The notes under the pieces were generated by a model. The model did not search any database. It had not been told where the DNA came from and saw only the letters and a program-made list of their open reading frames with translations. Position numbers and translations under genes: made by a program. A DNA stretch of 64,000 nt from Eutrophosalina sp902522775 (GTDB lineage Bacteria > Bacteroidota > Bacteroidia > Flavobacteriales > Flavobacteriaceae). The stretch's first letter is position 1, and every line of letters begins with the position of its first letter. This document shows positions 43,813-51,005 of the stretch, piece by piece. The stretch spans positions 1 to 64,000 of the forward strand of contig CABYWQ010000001.1 of NCBI GenBank assembly GCA_902522775.1, read 5' to 3'.

Positions 43813-43962
43813 TTTAAAGATTCTGACAACTTCGAGGGATTGCAATAAAAAGACGAAAGAAATAAATCTGAGGGTTTTTGTTTTTCCCCAAAGTAAATTG
43901 TTAAGCATATAAAATGGATTCTTCATAATGTACAAGTTAAAAAAAATGTTAGAAAGAATAAA

Positions 43963-44002
43963 AGAGAGTATTGAGGGTTACTATTATTCACCCTCACTCT
44001 CT
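43963..44002. terminator. Hairpin between receptor gene and 172-residue gene
   Basis: AGAGAGT-(ATT)-GAGGGT pairs with ACCCTC-ACTCTCT across a 12-nt loop: 13 paired bases with a three-base bulge. It lies between convergent genes and has no strong T-run, so it is a possible bidirectional stop. Confidence 0.5.
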
Positions 44003-44030
44003 CGCCTTCTTCAAGGACTTTAGTGGATCC

Positions 44031-44549
44031 TTAGCTAGTAATAAACATTGGGTTTACTACCAGTTTACTTTGTCCATCTAGTTTAACCAAATAATTAAAA
44101 GGTTTAATATAATTAAGAGGACTAGGGCGCATCGGCAAATATTGATGTACTTCATTTAATGATTTTATTAGTTTAGTTACTGAATGATACTTTTCAATTT
44201 GCTCTTTAGTCTCAGCATATATGCAGTATTCATGTCTTCTGGGTTTAGTTAGATTTTTAACTACTTCCCATTTTTCACAAGCATTTAACAACTTAGATAT
44301 ATCCATATCATATAAGTCAATAAGCTTTTCACCACTTAAATTCATAGGGTTTGTGAGCTTATCTTTTGCTAGTTTATAGAAGGAAGAAAGAGGCGAGTTG
44401 AAAATATTAGCATCAGGGGAAAGGTCAACCTTTAAATGCCTCTTTACTTCATTCCATATTTGATCTTTAAGATCCATTTTTTTAGTAAATAATTCTAGAT
44501 CTTTTTTATATGATTCTTCATTGAAGAATACTTCTATTTTTTTACCCAT
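44031..44549 (-). CDS. Unknown 172-residue protein coupled to an RHH gene
   Basis: A 172-residue soluble protein, mostly helical at the N-terminus (EESYKKDLELFTKKMDLKDQ), with a C-terminal part ending LVKLDGQSKLVVNPMFITS. No motif I can assign. Its start overlaps the end of the ribbon-helix-helix gene by 8 nt. In mobile elements that order may mean an antitoxin-toxin pair or a regulator with a mobilization or replication partner; nothing in the sequence decides between these. Confidence 0.6.
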   Translation of the reverse strand: MGKKIEVFFNEESYKKDLELFTKKMDLKDQIWNEVKRHLKVDLSPDANIFNSPLSSFYKLAKDKLTNPMNLSGEKLIDLYDMDISKLLNACEKWEVVKNLTKPRRHEYCIYAETKEQIEKYHSVTKLIKSLNEVHQYLPMRPSPLNYIKPFNYLVKLDGQSKLVVNPMFITS

Positions 44550-44679
44550 TTTTATTATAATGTTTAATGATTAAATGTCTTATGTAAGAAGAAGAGTTTA
44601 GGCCTATCTTCTTACTGTCTTGATGAACTTTGTCTTTAAGTTCAGGTTCTACTTTTACTTGAATTGATTTTGTGTACAT
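44542..44679 (-). CDS. Ribbon-helix-helix DNA-binding protein (45 residues)
   Basis: A 45-residue frame: TKSIQVKVEPELKDKVHQDSKK forms a strand and helix, and IGLNSSSYIRHLIIKHY the second helix, the full Arc/CopG ribbon-helix-helix pattern. It starts 4 bp after the HUH nuclease gene stop and overlaps the 172-residue gene by 8 nt. Such proteins act as plasmid copy-number repressors, relaxosome factors or antitoxins. I favour a regulator of the adjacent replication gene. Confidence 0.75.
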   Translation of the reverse strand: MYTKSIQVKVEPELKDKVHQDSKKIGLNSSSYIRHLIIKHYNKNG

Positions 44680-44683
44680 AGTT

Positions 44684-45139
44684 TTATTTTTTAAAAAAAT
44701 TATAGTGTATTTGGTCGCCATTCATGTTCTTATTGACATAACTGGCCACCTTAGAGTTATTGTCAATATTTTCGTAATATGGTATTGTAGTTAATGGAGT
44801 GTCTAATGTAAAACGAAGGTCATATTTATTACAGTAGTAAGCATTAAACATTAAGTGAATATGATACCCTAGTTTATCTGCATTTTGTTCAACAGAATAG
44901 AATAAACTACTTACCCTTCTAAGTCTAAAGAAATCTTCCATTCTAGAATCAAATTTGTATTTGTTTTTCATGGGCGCCTGTATCGTTACAAGTGTTTTAT
45001 AGTTCTCTTTTGATAGTAACTTGATCCATTCATATTTGGTTTTTTGTTTTGATGAATATTGAGTTTTCTTAGTCCAATCGTTTGGGTCATATAATTGGCC
45101 ATTTTGTGTAGTTTTAAGTATGTTATATCTGTTGTTCAT
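44684..45139 (-). CDS. HUH-type replication initiator or relaxase-like nuclease
   Basis: A 151-residue protein with the three motifs of HUH endonucleases in order: motif 1 TLVTIQAP (49-56), motif 2 YHIHLMFN (92-99; metal-binding His93 and His95), and motif 3 SYVNKNM (133-139; candidate nucleophile Tyr134 and Lys137). It consists of the nuclease domain only, with no helicase. Such proteins nick a single-strand origin and start rolling-circle replication or transfer. The upstream 45160-45295 has inverted and tandem repeats that could be its origin. Assignment rests on motif pattern; a catalytic test is lacking. Confidence 0.75.
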   Translation of the reverse strand: MNNRYNILKTTQNGQLYDPNDWTKKTQYSSKQKTKYEWIKLLSKENYKTLVTIQAPMKNKYKFDSRMEDFFRLRRVSSLFYSVEQNADKLGYHIHLMFNAYYCNKYDLRFTLDTPLTTIPYYENIDNNSKVASYVNKNMNGDQIHYNFFKK

Positions 45140-45212
45140 TACTTGAGTTTATATAATAGTTTAGTGTCAGGCATTTCTGCCAGTTTTAATTAAAATAACC
45201 TTGTCCATAGTG

Positions 45213-45288
45213 CCTACAAATCAATGTAGGTCGCCTGTAAGACAACCTTTGAGGTTACTTTCCGTTAAGTTTAGGTTTGTTTAGGTTT
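45213..45288. other. Origin-like region upstream of the HUH gene
   Basis: The 156-bp gap before the HUH nuclease gene holds CCTACA-6 bp-TGTAGG (45213-45230), AACCT-TTG-AGGTT (45244-45256) and two tandem copies of GTTTAGGTTT (45269-45288). Small hairpins with nearby iterons are the layout of a double-strand origin or oriT; I cannot place the nick. Confidence 0.5.
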
Positions 45289-45295
45289 GAGCTTT

Positions 45296-45472
45296 TTATT
45301 TAAAGTATTTTGCTCTTAAATACTCTTGTCTTAAATCGTACCAATGGTTATATAATTCCCATTTCTCCTCTTCAGTATAGTCATCAGAATCTCTCATTAT
45401 CCTTATACCCTCAGTAAAGTTTCTCATTCTTTTAAATTCCTTTTCATAATACTCTTCTGGATTTGGTTTCAT
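45296..45472 (-). CDS. Small charged protein coupled to the integrase
   Basis: A 58-residue frame beginning MKPNPEEYYEKEFKRMRN and ending EYLRAKYFK, rich in Glu, Tyr, Arg and Lys, and predicted helical. Its ATG overlaps the integrase stop by 3 nt, so it is translated with the integrase. The position suits a recombination directionality factor or other integrase partner, but no helix-turn-helix is apparent and this is inference only. Confidence 0.6.
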   Translation of the reverse strand: MKPNPEEYYEKEFKRMRNFTEGIRIMRDSDDYTEEEKWELYNHWYDLRQEYLRAKYFK

Positions 45473-47307
45473 GCTTTTACACTAATCTTATTTTTTGTTA
45501 ATATTTCCTCTAAATCCTCTTCCTTTTCTTTTCTTACAAGCTGTAATCTTCCGTTATTAGTTTCATAATAAACATCACTTCTTGGAATATTAATTTCTTC
45601 GTACTTGTCTTTTAAAATGTCTTTTTTCTCTTTTATTAAGGCCTTTAATTCTTTAGAGTATTTACTTGGATCCATAGCGCTAGTAATAGCTTTTCCTTCG
45701 TTGTCATAATACATATCTATATCGCTATTTTCTTTCTTCAATAAGTCTCTTAGTTTTACTTCTTTTTTGAAATCCCAACTTGTTAATGGTAGGTCTAAAG
45801 CTTTATACTCAGTTTCTATTTTATGTAACCAATTATTATTAGGAACCCATTTTCCACTAAATATATCTTGACTAACACTAAAAGTTTTATTGCCATAACC
45901 TTCAAAAAGTAGTTTAATTAATCCACTAATTTGCATTCTTTGAAGAACCTCTGTGTGATATATATCCGTTTCTTCTTGTGTATACTTAGAGTAATGATCA
46001 ACTGTTTGTTTTTTAACACTATGGCCTAAAGCAATAGAACAAGCTTTTGTGTCAACTCCCATAACTTCTAATTGTCTAACAAATGTATTTCGAGTTTGTC
46101 CAACTCTAAAAGAACTAATTTTTTGGAAATCTTTAGAGTATCTGTCTCTTATGTTATGCCATTCTTTTCTTCCTTCTGAAGTCTTGTAATCAATGTTATA
46201 AAGTTTAATTCTATCCTTTCCTGTATAAGCTAAATGTGGTTTGTTTTTTATGATACAGGCCTTTAATAGTCTATGAATAACTAGTGTGGGGAATTGGTTA
46301 AATAGAATTTTAATTCTCTTATTAGATTTGCTCCTTCTACCAACTATATAGACTTTTTTATCAAATTTTTCTTTTGATTTTACAAGCTTACTGTAATCTG
46401 GCATATAATGGAGTAATTTAAAGTCTTTAGAGCCACTCTCATCCTCTAAAAGACTTTCATTAAGCATACATATATCAGAACCATTTAGTCCTCTTAAACT
46501 TAAAGAATATAAAAAATATAAATAGGCCTCTAAGTATCTATAATTATCTCCAATATTTGCTTGAGCAATTTTTAAATCTTTTACAAATAAAGGATCTTTA
46601 GGTTCAGTATCCTCTTCGGTTTGTTTATTATTGAATGGTTTTATCGAAATTTCTGGATTAACCTCACATACTGTATTCAAAGTTTCAAAATAATCGTTCA
46701 TGGAAGCTCCCTTAATTGGAAGAGCTATTATTGTTTTTTCAATTTCAGAAATAGTATTGGGAGCTTGCAAGTGTTCATAGCATAGTTCATTTATTTTTTC
46801 TCCATTTTTATCTCTTTTGTTTTTGAAGAAATCAGCTCTTCTTAAATGATTAGTTATTGTAATTATTCTGTTATAATGTTTATCTCTTTTAGAAATTGAA
46901 AAAGAATTGCTTATACAATTATCAATAAAGCTGTCAATTACTACTCCTTTGGTGTGAGTGTTTAATAGAATGGCCCAAGCATTATCTAAAGTGATCTCAT
47001 CATTATGAAGTTGAACAGAAATTTTCTCAGAAGATCCATGAAAGCTACTGATCCATTGTCTCTTTACTTCATATTGTTTACTTTTAGATACACTACTTTT
47101 TAATTTTTGAGTATTAAAGTCCCAATCATTCATAGCAACTTTAAATGGAGTAGGGGTTTTCTTTTGAAACTTTCCATACCTGTAAAATATATATAGAGTT
47201 TGAGGAATAGTAGAGTTATTCTTCTTCGTATTGAATGCTAATTTAAACTTATGATGTTTTCTTCTATTTCTCATGACCTTATCCTTAAAAAACTCCTTTT
47301 TCATCAT
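45469..47307 (-). CDS. int: Tyrosine recombinase (integrase) with long C-terminal extension
   Basis: A 612-residue integrase. An Arm-DNA-binding/SAM-like region fills roughly 20-220. Catalytic landmarks: Arg272 in SLRGLNGSDI, Arg406 in GQTRNTF (canonical HxxR, with His replaced by Gly403), LGHS with His429, and Tyr439 in DHYSKY. After the Tyr come another ~170 residues of charged sequence with no match to the usual short tail. The gene starts 118 bp from attR, and the 26-bp repeat lies just before its ATG. It presumably integrates at and excises from tRNA-Thr(GGT). The family call is secure; the role of the tail is unknown. Confidence 0.9.
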   Translation of the reverse strand: MMKKEFFKDKVMRNRRKHHKFKLAFNTKKNNSTIPQTLYIFYRYGKFQKKTPTPFKVAMNDWDFNTQKLKSSVSKSKQYEVKRQWISSFHGSSEKISVQLHNDEITLDNAWAILLNTHTKGVVIDSFIDNCISNSFSISKRDKHYNRIITITNHLRRADFFKNKRDKNGEKINELCYEHLQAPNTISEIEKTIIALPIKGASMNDYFETLNTVCEVNPEISIKPFNNKQTEEDTEPKDPLFVKDLKIAQANIGDNYRYLEAYLYFLYSLSLRGLNGSDICMLNESLLEDESGSKDFKLLHYMPDYSKLVKSKEKFDKKVYIVGRRSKSNKRIKILFNQFPTLVIHRLLKACIIKNKPHLAYTGKDRIKLYNIDYKTSEGRKEWHNIRDRYSKDFQKISSFRVGQTRNTFVRQLEVMGVDTKACSIALGHSVKKQTVDHYSKYTQEETDIYHTEVLQRMQISGLIKLLFEGYGNKTFSVSQDIFSGKWVPNNNWLHKIETEYKALDLPLTSWDFKKEVKLRDLLKKENSDIDMYYDNEGKAITSAMDPSKYSKELKALIKEKKDILKDKYEEINIPRSDVYYETNNGRLQLVRKEKEEDLEEILTKNKISVKA

Positions 47308-47308
47308 T

Positions 47309-47334
47309 TTGGGATGTTTTAAGGATGTTTTAAG
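47309..47334 (+). repeat. Right 26-bp terminal repeat (candidate integrase arm site)
   Basis: All 26 bases match 40801-40826, with tandem GGATGTTTTAA units. It lies 2 bp upstream of the integrase start, so binding here could both build the synaptic complex and repress integrase expression. Confidence 0.75.
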
Positions 47335-47345
47335 AAATCAAACTT

Positions 47346-47396
47346 TAAGATATTTTTACTATCTTTACTGAGCTAAAGGTAAGGTATAATATCTTA
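47346..47396. promoter_or_regulatory. Nested inverted repeat upstream of the integrase
   Basis: TAAGATATT (47346-47354) and AATATCTTA (47388-47396) form an outer repeat; inside it CTTTA-CTGAGC-TAAAG (47363-47378) forms another. It lies between the arm site and attR and could be an operator or an excision-factor site. Confidence 0.45.
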
Positions 47397-47424
47397 GATT
47401 CCAAATAATTCTCTTTAATACTTA

Positions 47425-47472
47425 TCCTTGGTAAGGAAAAGGTCCCGAGTTCAACTCTCGGCATTGGCTCAA
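47425..47472 (+). repeat. attR: 48-bp tRNA-Thr 3' fragment
   Basis: An exact copy of 40700-40747. Only the 3' part of the tRNA is present, with no D-arm or 5' acceptor, so this is a truncated tRNA remnant left by integration. Confidence 0.95.
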
Positions 47473-47503
47473 TATAAAAAGTACGAAATAAACCTACAAA
47501 GCA

Positions 47504-47863
47504 TTAAGCTTTATACTCAAGAAGTTCTTCAAAACTTAAATAATCAAGTGTTTTTATATGTGTTGATTCAAGTAACACTTTAGGCGCAAAGCCTTCTTTG
47601 TACGCTTCAATCCATCTTGAGACACATAAACACCACTTATCGCCATCTTTAAGTCCTTTAAAATTATAATATGGGATATCTTTAGTTAAATCGTTTCCTC
47701 TTTTTTTGGAGAATTCCAAAAATTTATCAGTTACAATGGCACATACAGTGTGAGTTCCAATGTCATCAGGTCCTGTTTCGCAACAACCAGTTCTATATGC
47801 ACCTGTCATTGGATCAGAGCTACACAATTCCAAATCTTTTCCAAAAACATTTAGTTGTTTCAT
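47504..47863 (-). CDS. DUF2237 family protein
   Basis: A 119-residue protein matching DUF2237: NVFGKDLELCSSDPMTGAYRTGCCETGPDDIGTHTVCA in parts, then GDKWCLCVSRWIEA and APKVLLESTH near 94. Six cysteines, including CC and CxC patterns, are conserved family features. Function unknown. It begins the chromosomal DNA beyond attR. Confidence 0.92.
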   Translation of the reverse strand: MKQLNVFGKDLELCSSDPMTGAYRTGCCETGPDDIGTHTVCAIVTDKFLEFSKKRGNDLTKDIPYYNFKGLKDGDKWCLCVSRWIEAYKEGFAPKVLLESTHIKTLDYLSFEELLEYKA

Positions 47864-47866
47864 ATA

Positions 47867-48277
47867 CTAAAACTTCCATTTAATAAATAATAATAAATTC
47901 AATATTAATGTGATAATTGTTAGTCCAATACTAACAGAATGCAAAATAAAAAATAATGAATCGTTTTCTGAGTCTCTCGCATTATTCATGGTAGGAATTA
48001 TGAAATAACATACTAACATGAAAATCAAAGTTAATATTGATGCAATTTTTGCAAAACTTTGATTTGAGTTTAAGCTATAGATTGTTAATATAGAAAAAAT
48101 TGATAAAACCGAAATTATAATAAAAAATTTTGGCCAAATATATCTTAGATATGTGCTTGCATCTGCAGGTTGTAATAGATTATTTATTGAAGGGGCAACA
48201 ATAACAGATTGAAATAATATTAACCCACAAATAGCTCCCGAAATAAATGGTGGAAGATTTTTTAAAATTGGCATCAT
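47867..48277 (-). CDS. DUF4149-like membrane protein
   Basis: A 136-residue protein with four hydrophobic helices (about 10-28, 46-68, 74-94, 109-133). The pattern of a loop FQSVIVAPSIN after helix 1, PKFF before helix 2 and ARD after helix 3 resembles DUF4149 (TMEM205-like). Role unknown. It lies 3 bp upstream of the DUF2237 gene, probably the same transcript. Confidence 0.65.
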   Translation of the reverse strand: MMPILKNLPPFISGAICGLILFQSVIVAPSINNLLQPADASTYLRYIWPKFFIIISVLSIFSILTIYSLNSNQSFAKIASILTLIFMLVCYFIIPTMNNARDSENDSLFFILHSVSIGLTIITLILNLLLFIKWKF

Positions 48278-48373
48278 AATATTAATTCAAGAAATAGATA
48301 AAAATTTAAAATGATCAATATCCCATTGTAAGTTTAAAATAACTCTTTTAAAATTACAAAAACTGTGCCTTAT

Positions 48374-48637
48374 TTATGTTGAAAATTGCTTAGTAAAATT
48401 TCCAAAATTTATATGTATATATACTATATATATTATGTAGAAAAAGATAATTAATGAAATAAAAAATAAAATGTTTCTTAAAAGCTTATATCTTTCTTTC
48501 CATATAATTAATAAAATTGAATTTATGTACAGAATTAAGAGAAATAAATTAATATTATTAAATATGCCCAATAAGTGCAAGACCAGTAATAATACTATTG
48601 ATAAAAAGAAGAATGAATAACTCGAGTATTTGATCAA
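48374..48637 (-). CDS. Hypothetical small membrane protein
   Basis: An 87-residue very hydrophobic protein with two or three helices (8-25, 28-46, 54-76). No family recognised and low sequence complexity. A real gene is likely because it fills a gap between a divergent neighbour (48664) and an upstream gene, but the evidence is weak. Confidence 0.4.
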   Translation of the reverse strand: MIKYSSYSFFFLSIVLLLVLHLLGIFNNINLFLLILYINSILLIIWKERYKLLRNILFFISLIIFFYIIYIVYIHINFGNFTKQFST

Positions 48638-48663
48638 TTTTATTAATATTTTAGATAAGCTTA

Positions 48664-49083
48664 ATGGATTCAGTTTATATAATTTATTTAAATGTATTAT
48701 TCAATGTTTACTTAATTGCTATATCAATAATTGTACAATTTATAGTTTATCCATCATTTAATAAGATCTCAGAATCATTTACTGAATATCACAAAAGATA
48801 TACAAAACAAATTTTTTGGATTGTAGGACCAGTCATGATACTGGAAATTTCAACCAGCCTATGGATGTTACTAAACGAAGTTGAAAGAAATCTAATACCT
48901 GGGTTGATTGTTTTGGTTATTTGGTTCCTTACTTTTATTTACATTGCACCTTTACATAAAAAATTAAGTAAACAATTTACAATACATAAACACAAAAAAC
49001 TCCTAAAATTAAACTTTATTAGAACAATGTTATGGGTATTAAAGTTTTTAGTTTTAATTAATATTATATTTTTTAATACTTAA
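48664..49083 (+). CDS. Hypothetical four-helix membrane protein
   Basis: A 139-residue protein with helices at about 8-27, 50-70, 78-98 and 115-136. The FIVYPSFNKI loop after helix 1 and the HKRYTKQIFWIVGPVMI approach to helix 2 recall DUF1772-type proteins, but I am not sure. Function unknown. It starts a plus-strand run of small proteins. Confidence 0.6.
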   Translation: MDSVYIIYLNVLFNVYLIAISIIVQFIVYPSFNKISESFTEYHKRYTKQIFWIVGPVMILEISTSLWMLLNEVERNLIPGLIVLVIWFLTFIYIAPLHKKLSKQFTIHKHKKLLKLNFIRTMLWVLKFLVLINIIFFNT

Positions 49084-49124
49084 ATTAAGATCTTATTTTA
49101 TTTTTAAAACTTAAAGTAAGCTAA

Positions 49125-49331
49125 ATGAAATTAATCTCGAAAAATCAAAATCCACTAGAAAGAATTACACGCTTTATAATTTCTTTATTTTTAATACCGT
49201 CATTACTCATTTATGATATTAGTGTTTTTTCAATTATTCAATCAATTGTTGGATTCGTGCTTTTTTTTAATGCAATAATTGGAATTTGTGCGATTTACAA
49301 AATTTTTGGAATAAGTACATGTAAAGTTTAG
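49125..49331 (+). CDS. DUF2892 (YgaP-type) membrane protein
   Basis: A 68-residue protein with the DUF2892 outline: NPLERITRFIISLFLIPSL, a second helix QSIVGFVLFFNAIIG and the CAIYKIFGISTCK end with two cysteines. In E. coli YgaP this element is fused to a rhodanese; here it stands alone. Role unknown. Confidence 0.8.
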   Translation: MKLISKNQNPLERITRFIISLFLIPSLLIYDISVFSIIQSIVGFVLFFNAIIGICAIYKIFGISTCKV

Positions 49332-49355
49332 TTTAAATAAGCTTTAAAAATTTTA

Positions 49356-49901
49356 ATGAAAAATTTAATTATAATCTTTTTTTTTATTTCTCTTCCAATG
49401 AATAGTCAAGTTTTAGATATAATTAATCCTAAAAAAAATATAGGTATAAAAAACTGGAATATTGTTAACGATAATGTCATGGGCGGAATTTCAATATCTA
49501 CGATGTCATTAAATAAAGAAAAAAATCTGATTTTTAAGGGTAATTTGTCTCTAGAAAATAATCGAGGATTTGCGTCATCAAGATTAAGTTTAGAAAAAAA
49601 TATTTTAAATGAAGTTAAGTTTTTTAAAATAAAATTTAAAGGTGATGGTAATACATATAAATTAAGATTTATACAAAACAATAGAAGAGCTTCATATTCG
49701 AATGATTTCAAATCTTCAAAAGATGAGTGGATTGAAGTTAATCTTAGGGTCGAAGATTTTAAAGCCACCTGGAGAGGGTATTCATATAGCGATTATCCTG
49801 CCTTAGAAACTGAAGAAGTAATATCGATGGGGTTACAAATTTCGGATAATCAAGAAGGTAAATTTATACTAGAAATTGAATATATTAAAGCTGTATTTTG
49901 A
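49356..49901 (+). CDS. CIA30 family protein, exported
   Basis: A 181-residue protein with a signal peptide (1-17) and a CIA30/NDUFAF1-like carbohydrate-binding-type beta sandwich: WNIVNDNVMGGIS near 33-45, FKGNLSLENNRGFASSRL near 68-85 and the late SMGLQISDNQEGKFILEIEYI. In mitochondria CIA30 assists complex I assembly; bacterial members are of unknown role. Motif match is clear. Confidence 0.88.
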   Translation: MKNLIIIFFFISLPMNSQVLDIINPKKNIGIKNWNIVNDNVMGGISISTMSLNKEKNLIFKGNLSLENNRGFASSRLSLEKNILNEVKFFKIKFKGDGNTYKLRFIQNNRRASYSNDFKSSKDEWIEVNLRVEDFKATWRGYSYSDYPALETEEVISMGLQISDNQEGKFILEIEYIKAVF

Positions 49902-49942
49902 TTAACAAATCCATAGAAGCTTGAAAAAAATTAATTTTAAAA

Positions 49943-50170
49943 GTGATTATAAAAAACAAAAGTTATTATAAAAGATTTAGAGAATGGTGGATAAATTATT
50001 CTAAAGATAAGTCATATCTAAATAAGAATCCCAATGATATTTTATATGTTATATTTTTCTGGATAATATTATTTTTTATTATTGTAACTGCAGAAATTTG
50101 GAGACCAATTGGACACTATTATTTTCCAGAATTTATTCCACCACTTGATGGGGAGCCATATACACCTTAA
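49943..50170 (+). CDS. Hypothetical single-helix membrane protein
   Basis: A 75-residue protein with a GTG start, a basic N-terminus (YYKRFREWWINYSKDKSY), one helix (about 31-49) and a Pro-rich tail (PEFIPPLDGEPYTP). No family recognised. The initiation codon is uncertain. Confidence 0.5.
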   Translation: MIIKNKSYYKRFREWWINYSKDKSYLNKNPNDILYVIFFWIILFFIIVTAEIWRPIGHYYFPEFIPPLDGEPYTP

Positions 50171-50177
50171 TGCTGTA

Positions 50178-50759
50178 TTAACCCTCCTTTATATCTCTAT
50201 CGATGTCTTTTTTTACAGTTTCTAAATATTTTTTTCTTTTTCTTTCAGAAACAAAGGGAACAGACCAAAATTGTTTTGTCTTTGTAAATAAAGATACTCT
50301 CCATCCAAAAACAAAAGTATATACTCCCATTACTAATCTTAGTTTAACTGAATTAACATAAAGTGTCAGCACGGGAAGTGCTGGAGCTCCATGAGTTATG
50401 TATGTTCTTATTTTTTTCTTAGATAAAAACGGAACTGGATACGCATAGGTTTTTGTAATATTTTGAAATTTGTATGCAAAACCGGGTGTAAAAACTTCAT
50501 CAAAAAAAACTTCCATTCGGGGTGTTAGTCGAAACCACCAAACTGGTGAAATTATATAAATTCTTTCTGACCAAGTAACTAATTTTTGATAGTGTTTGAT
50601 TAATTTTGTTCTAGGCCTTAAAAAACTATCTCTGTAAAGATCAATTATTTCTAAGGATTGATTAGTTGCAGAATTTAATTTATCCGTAATAGATTTGAAA
50701 ATCCCACTGTAGCAGAATGAAGTTTCTTCAGGATGACCAATAATTACTAAATTATTCAT
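50178..50759 (-). CDS. Flavodoxin-fold NAD(P)H oxidoreductase
   Basis: About 193 residues from the ATG at 50759, chosen because NNLVIIGHPEETSF begins the flavodoxin-like fold; an upstream ATG would add nine residues with no match. Landmarks: IIGHPEE, IYIISPVWWFRLTPRMEVFFDEVFTPGFAYKF near 90-120 (the PxWW flavin and dimer loop) and ITHGAPALPV near 145. It is like MdaB/KefF quinone reductases with FMN or FAD. Confidence 0.85.
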   Translation of the reverse strand: MNNLVIIGHPEETSFCYSGIFKSITDKLNSATNQSLEIIDLYRDSFLRPRTKLIKHYQKLVTWSERIYIISPVWWFRLTPRMEVFFDEVFTPGFAYKFQNITKTYAYPVPFLSKKKIRTYITHGAPALPVLTLYVNSVKLRLVMGVYTFVFGWRVSLFTKTKQFWSVPFVSERKRKKYLETVKKDIDRDIKEG

Positions 50760-50821
50760 ATTTAATACGTTCAAAACTAATGCCAAATAATTTATTGCAT
50801 GGTTTTTGAACTATAATAATT

Positions 50822-51004
50822 ATGAAAAATTTCATAATTAACTACTATCCAATAATACTAGCTTTTTTTTCATTTTTACTGTCTGTAAGTTTATGGTTTA
50901 CTGGAAATAAATTAGAAGGAATTTTTGTAGGAATCTGGGTTCCTTCAATACTCACACTTTCAATTGCAATAAGGCAAAGAAGAAAAGATTTAAATAAAAG
51001 ATAA
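50822..51004 (+). CDS. Hypothetical small membrane protein
   Basis: A 60-residue protein with two helices (6-26 and 30-50) and the basic C-terminus RQRRKDLNKR. Similar small proteins with VGIWVPSILTL lie near transport genes in Flavobacteria. It is directly followed by the 44-residue gene at 51006. Confidence 0.55.
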   Translation: MKNFIINYYPIILAFFSFLLSVSLWFTGNKLEGIFVGIWVPSILTLSIAIRQRRKDLNKR

Positions 51005-51005
51005 T

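Larger units (their letters stand above)
40700..47472. mobile_element. Integrated genetic element in tRNA-Thr(GGT), about 6.8 kb
   Basis: The region is bounded by identical 48-bp direct repeats taken from the 3' end of tRNA-Thr(GGT). It carries a tyrosine recombinase next to the right repeat, an HUH-type Rep or relaxase nuclease, a ribbon-helix-helix protein, several unknown small proteins and a TonB-dependent receptor. All genes except the receptor are on the minus strand. A 26-bp repeat lies just inside both ends. No conjugation machinery is visible, so it is a mobilizable or plasmid-like integrative element. The organisation recalls tRNA-targeted cargo elements of marine bacteria, but I cannot match it to a named family. 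Confidence 0.92.

Noticed and set aside
45269..45288. TTTAGG-type repeat resembling telomeric DNA
   Set aside because: Only two units inside a bacterial element; better read as iterons near the HUH nuclease.
47497..47511. AAAGC/GCTTT hairpin at the DUF2237 3' end as the native tRNA terminator
   Set aside because: Five base pairs only and overlapping the stop region; too weak to call.
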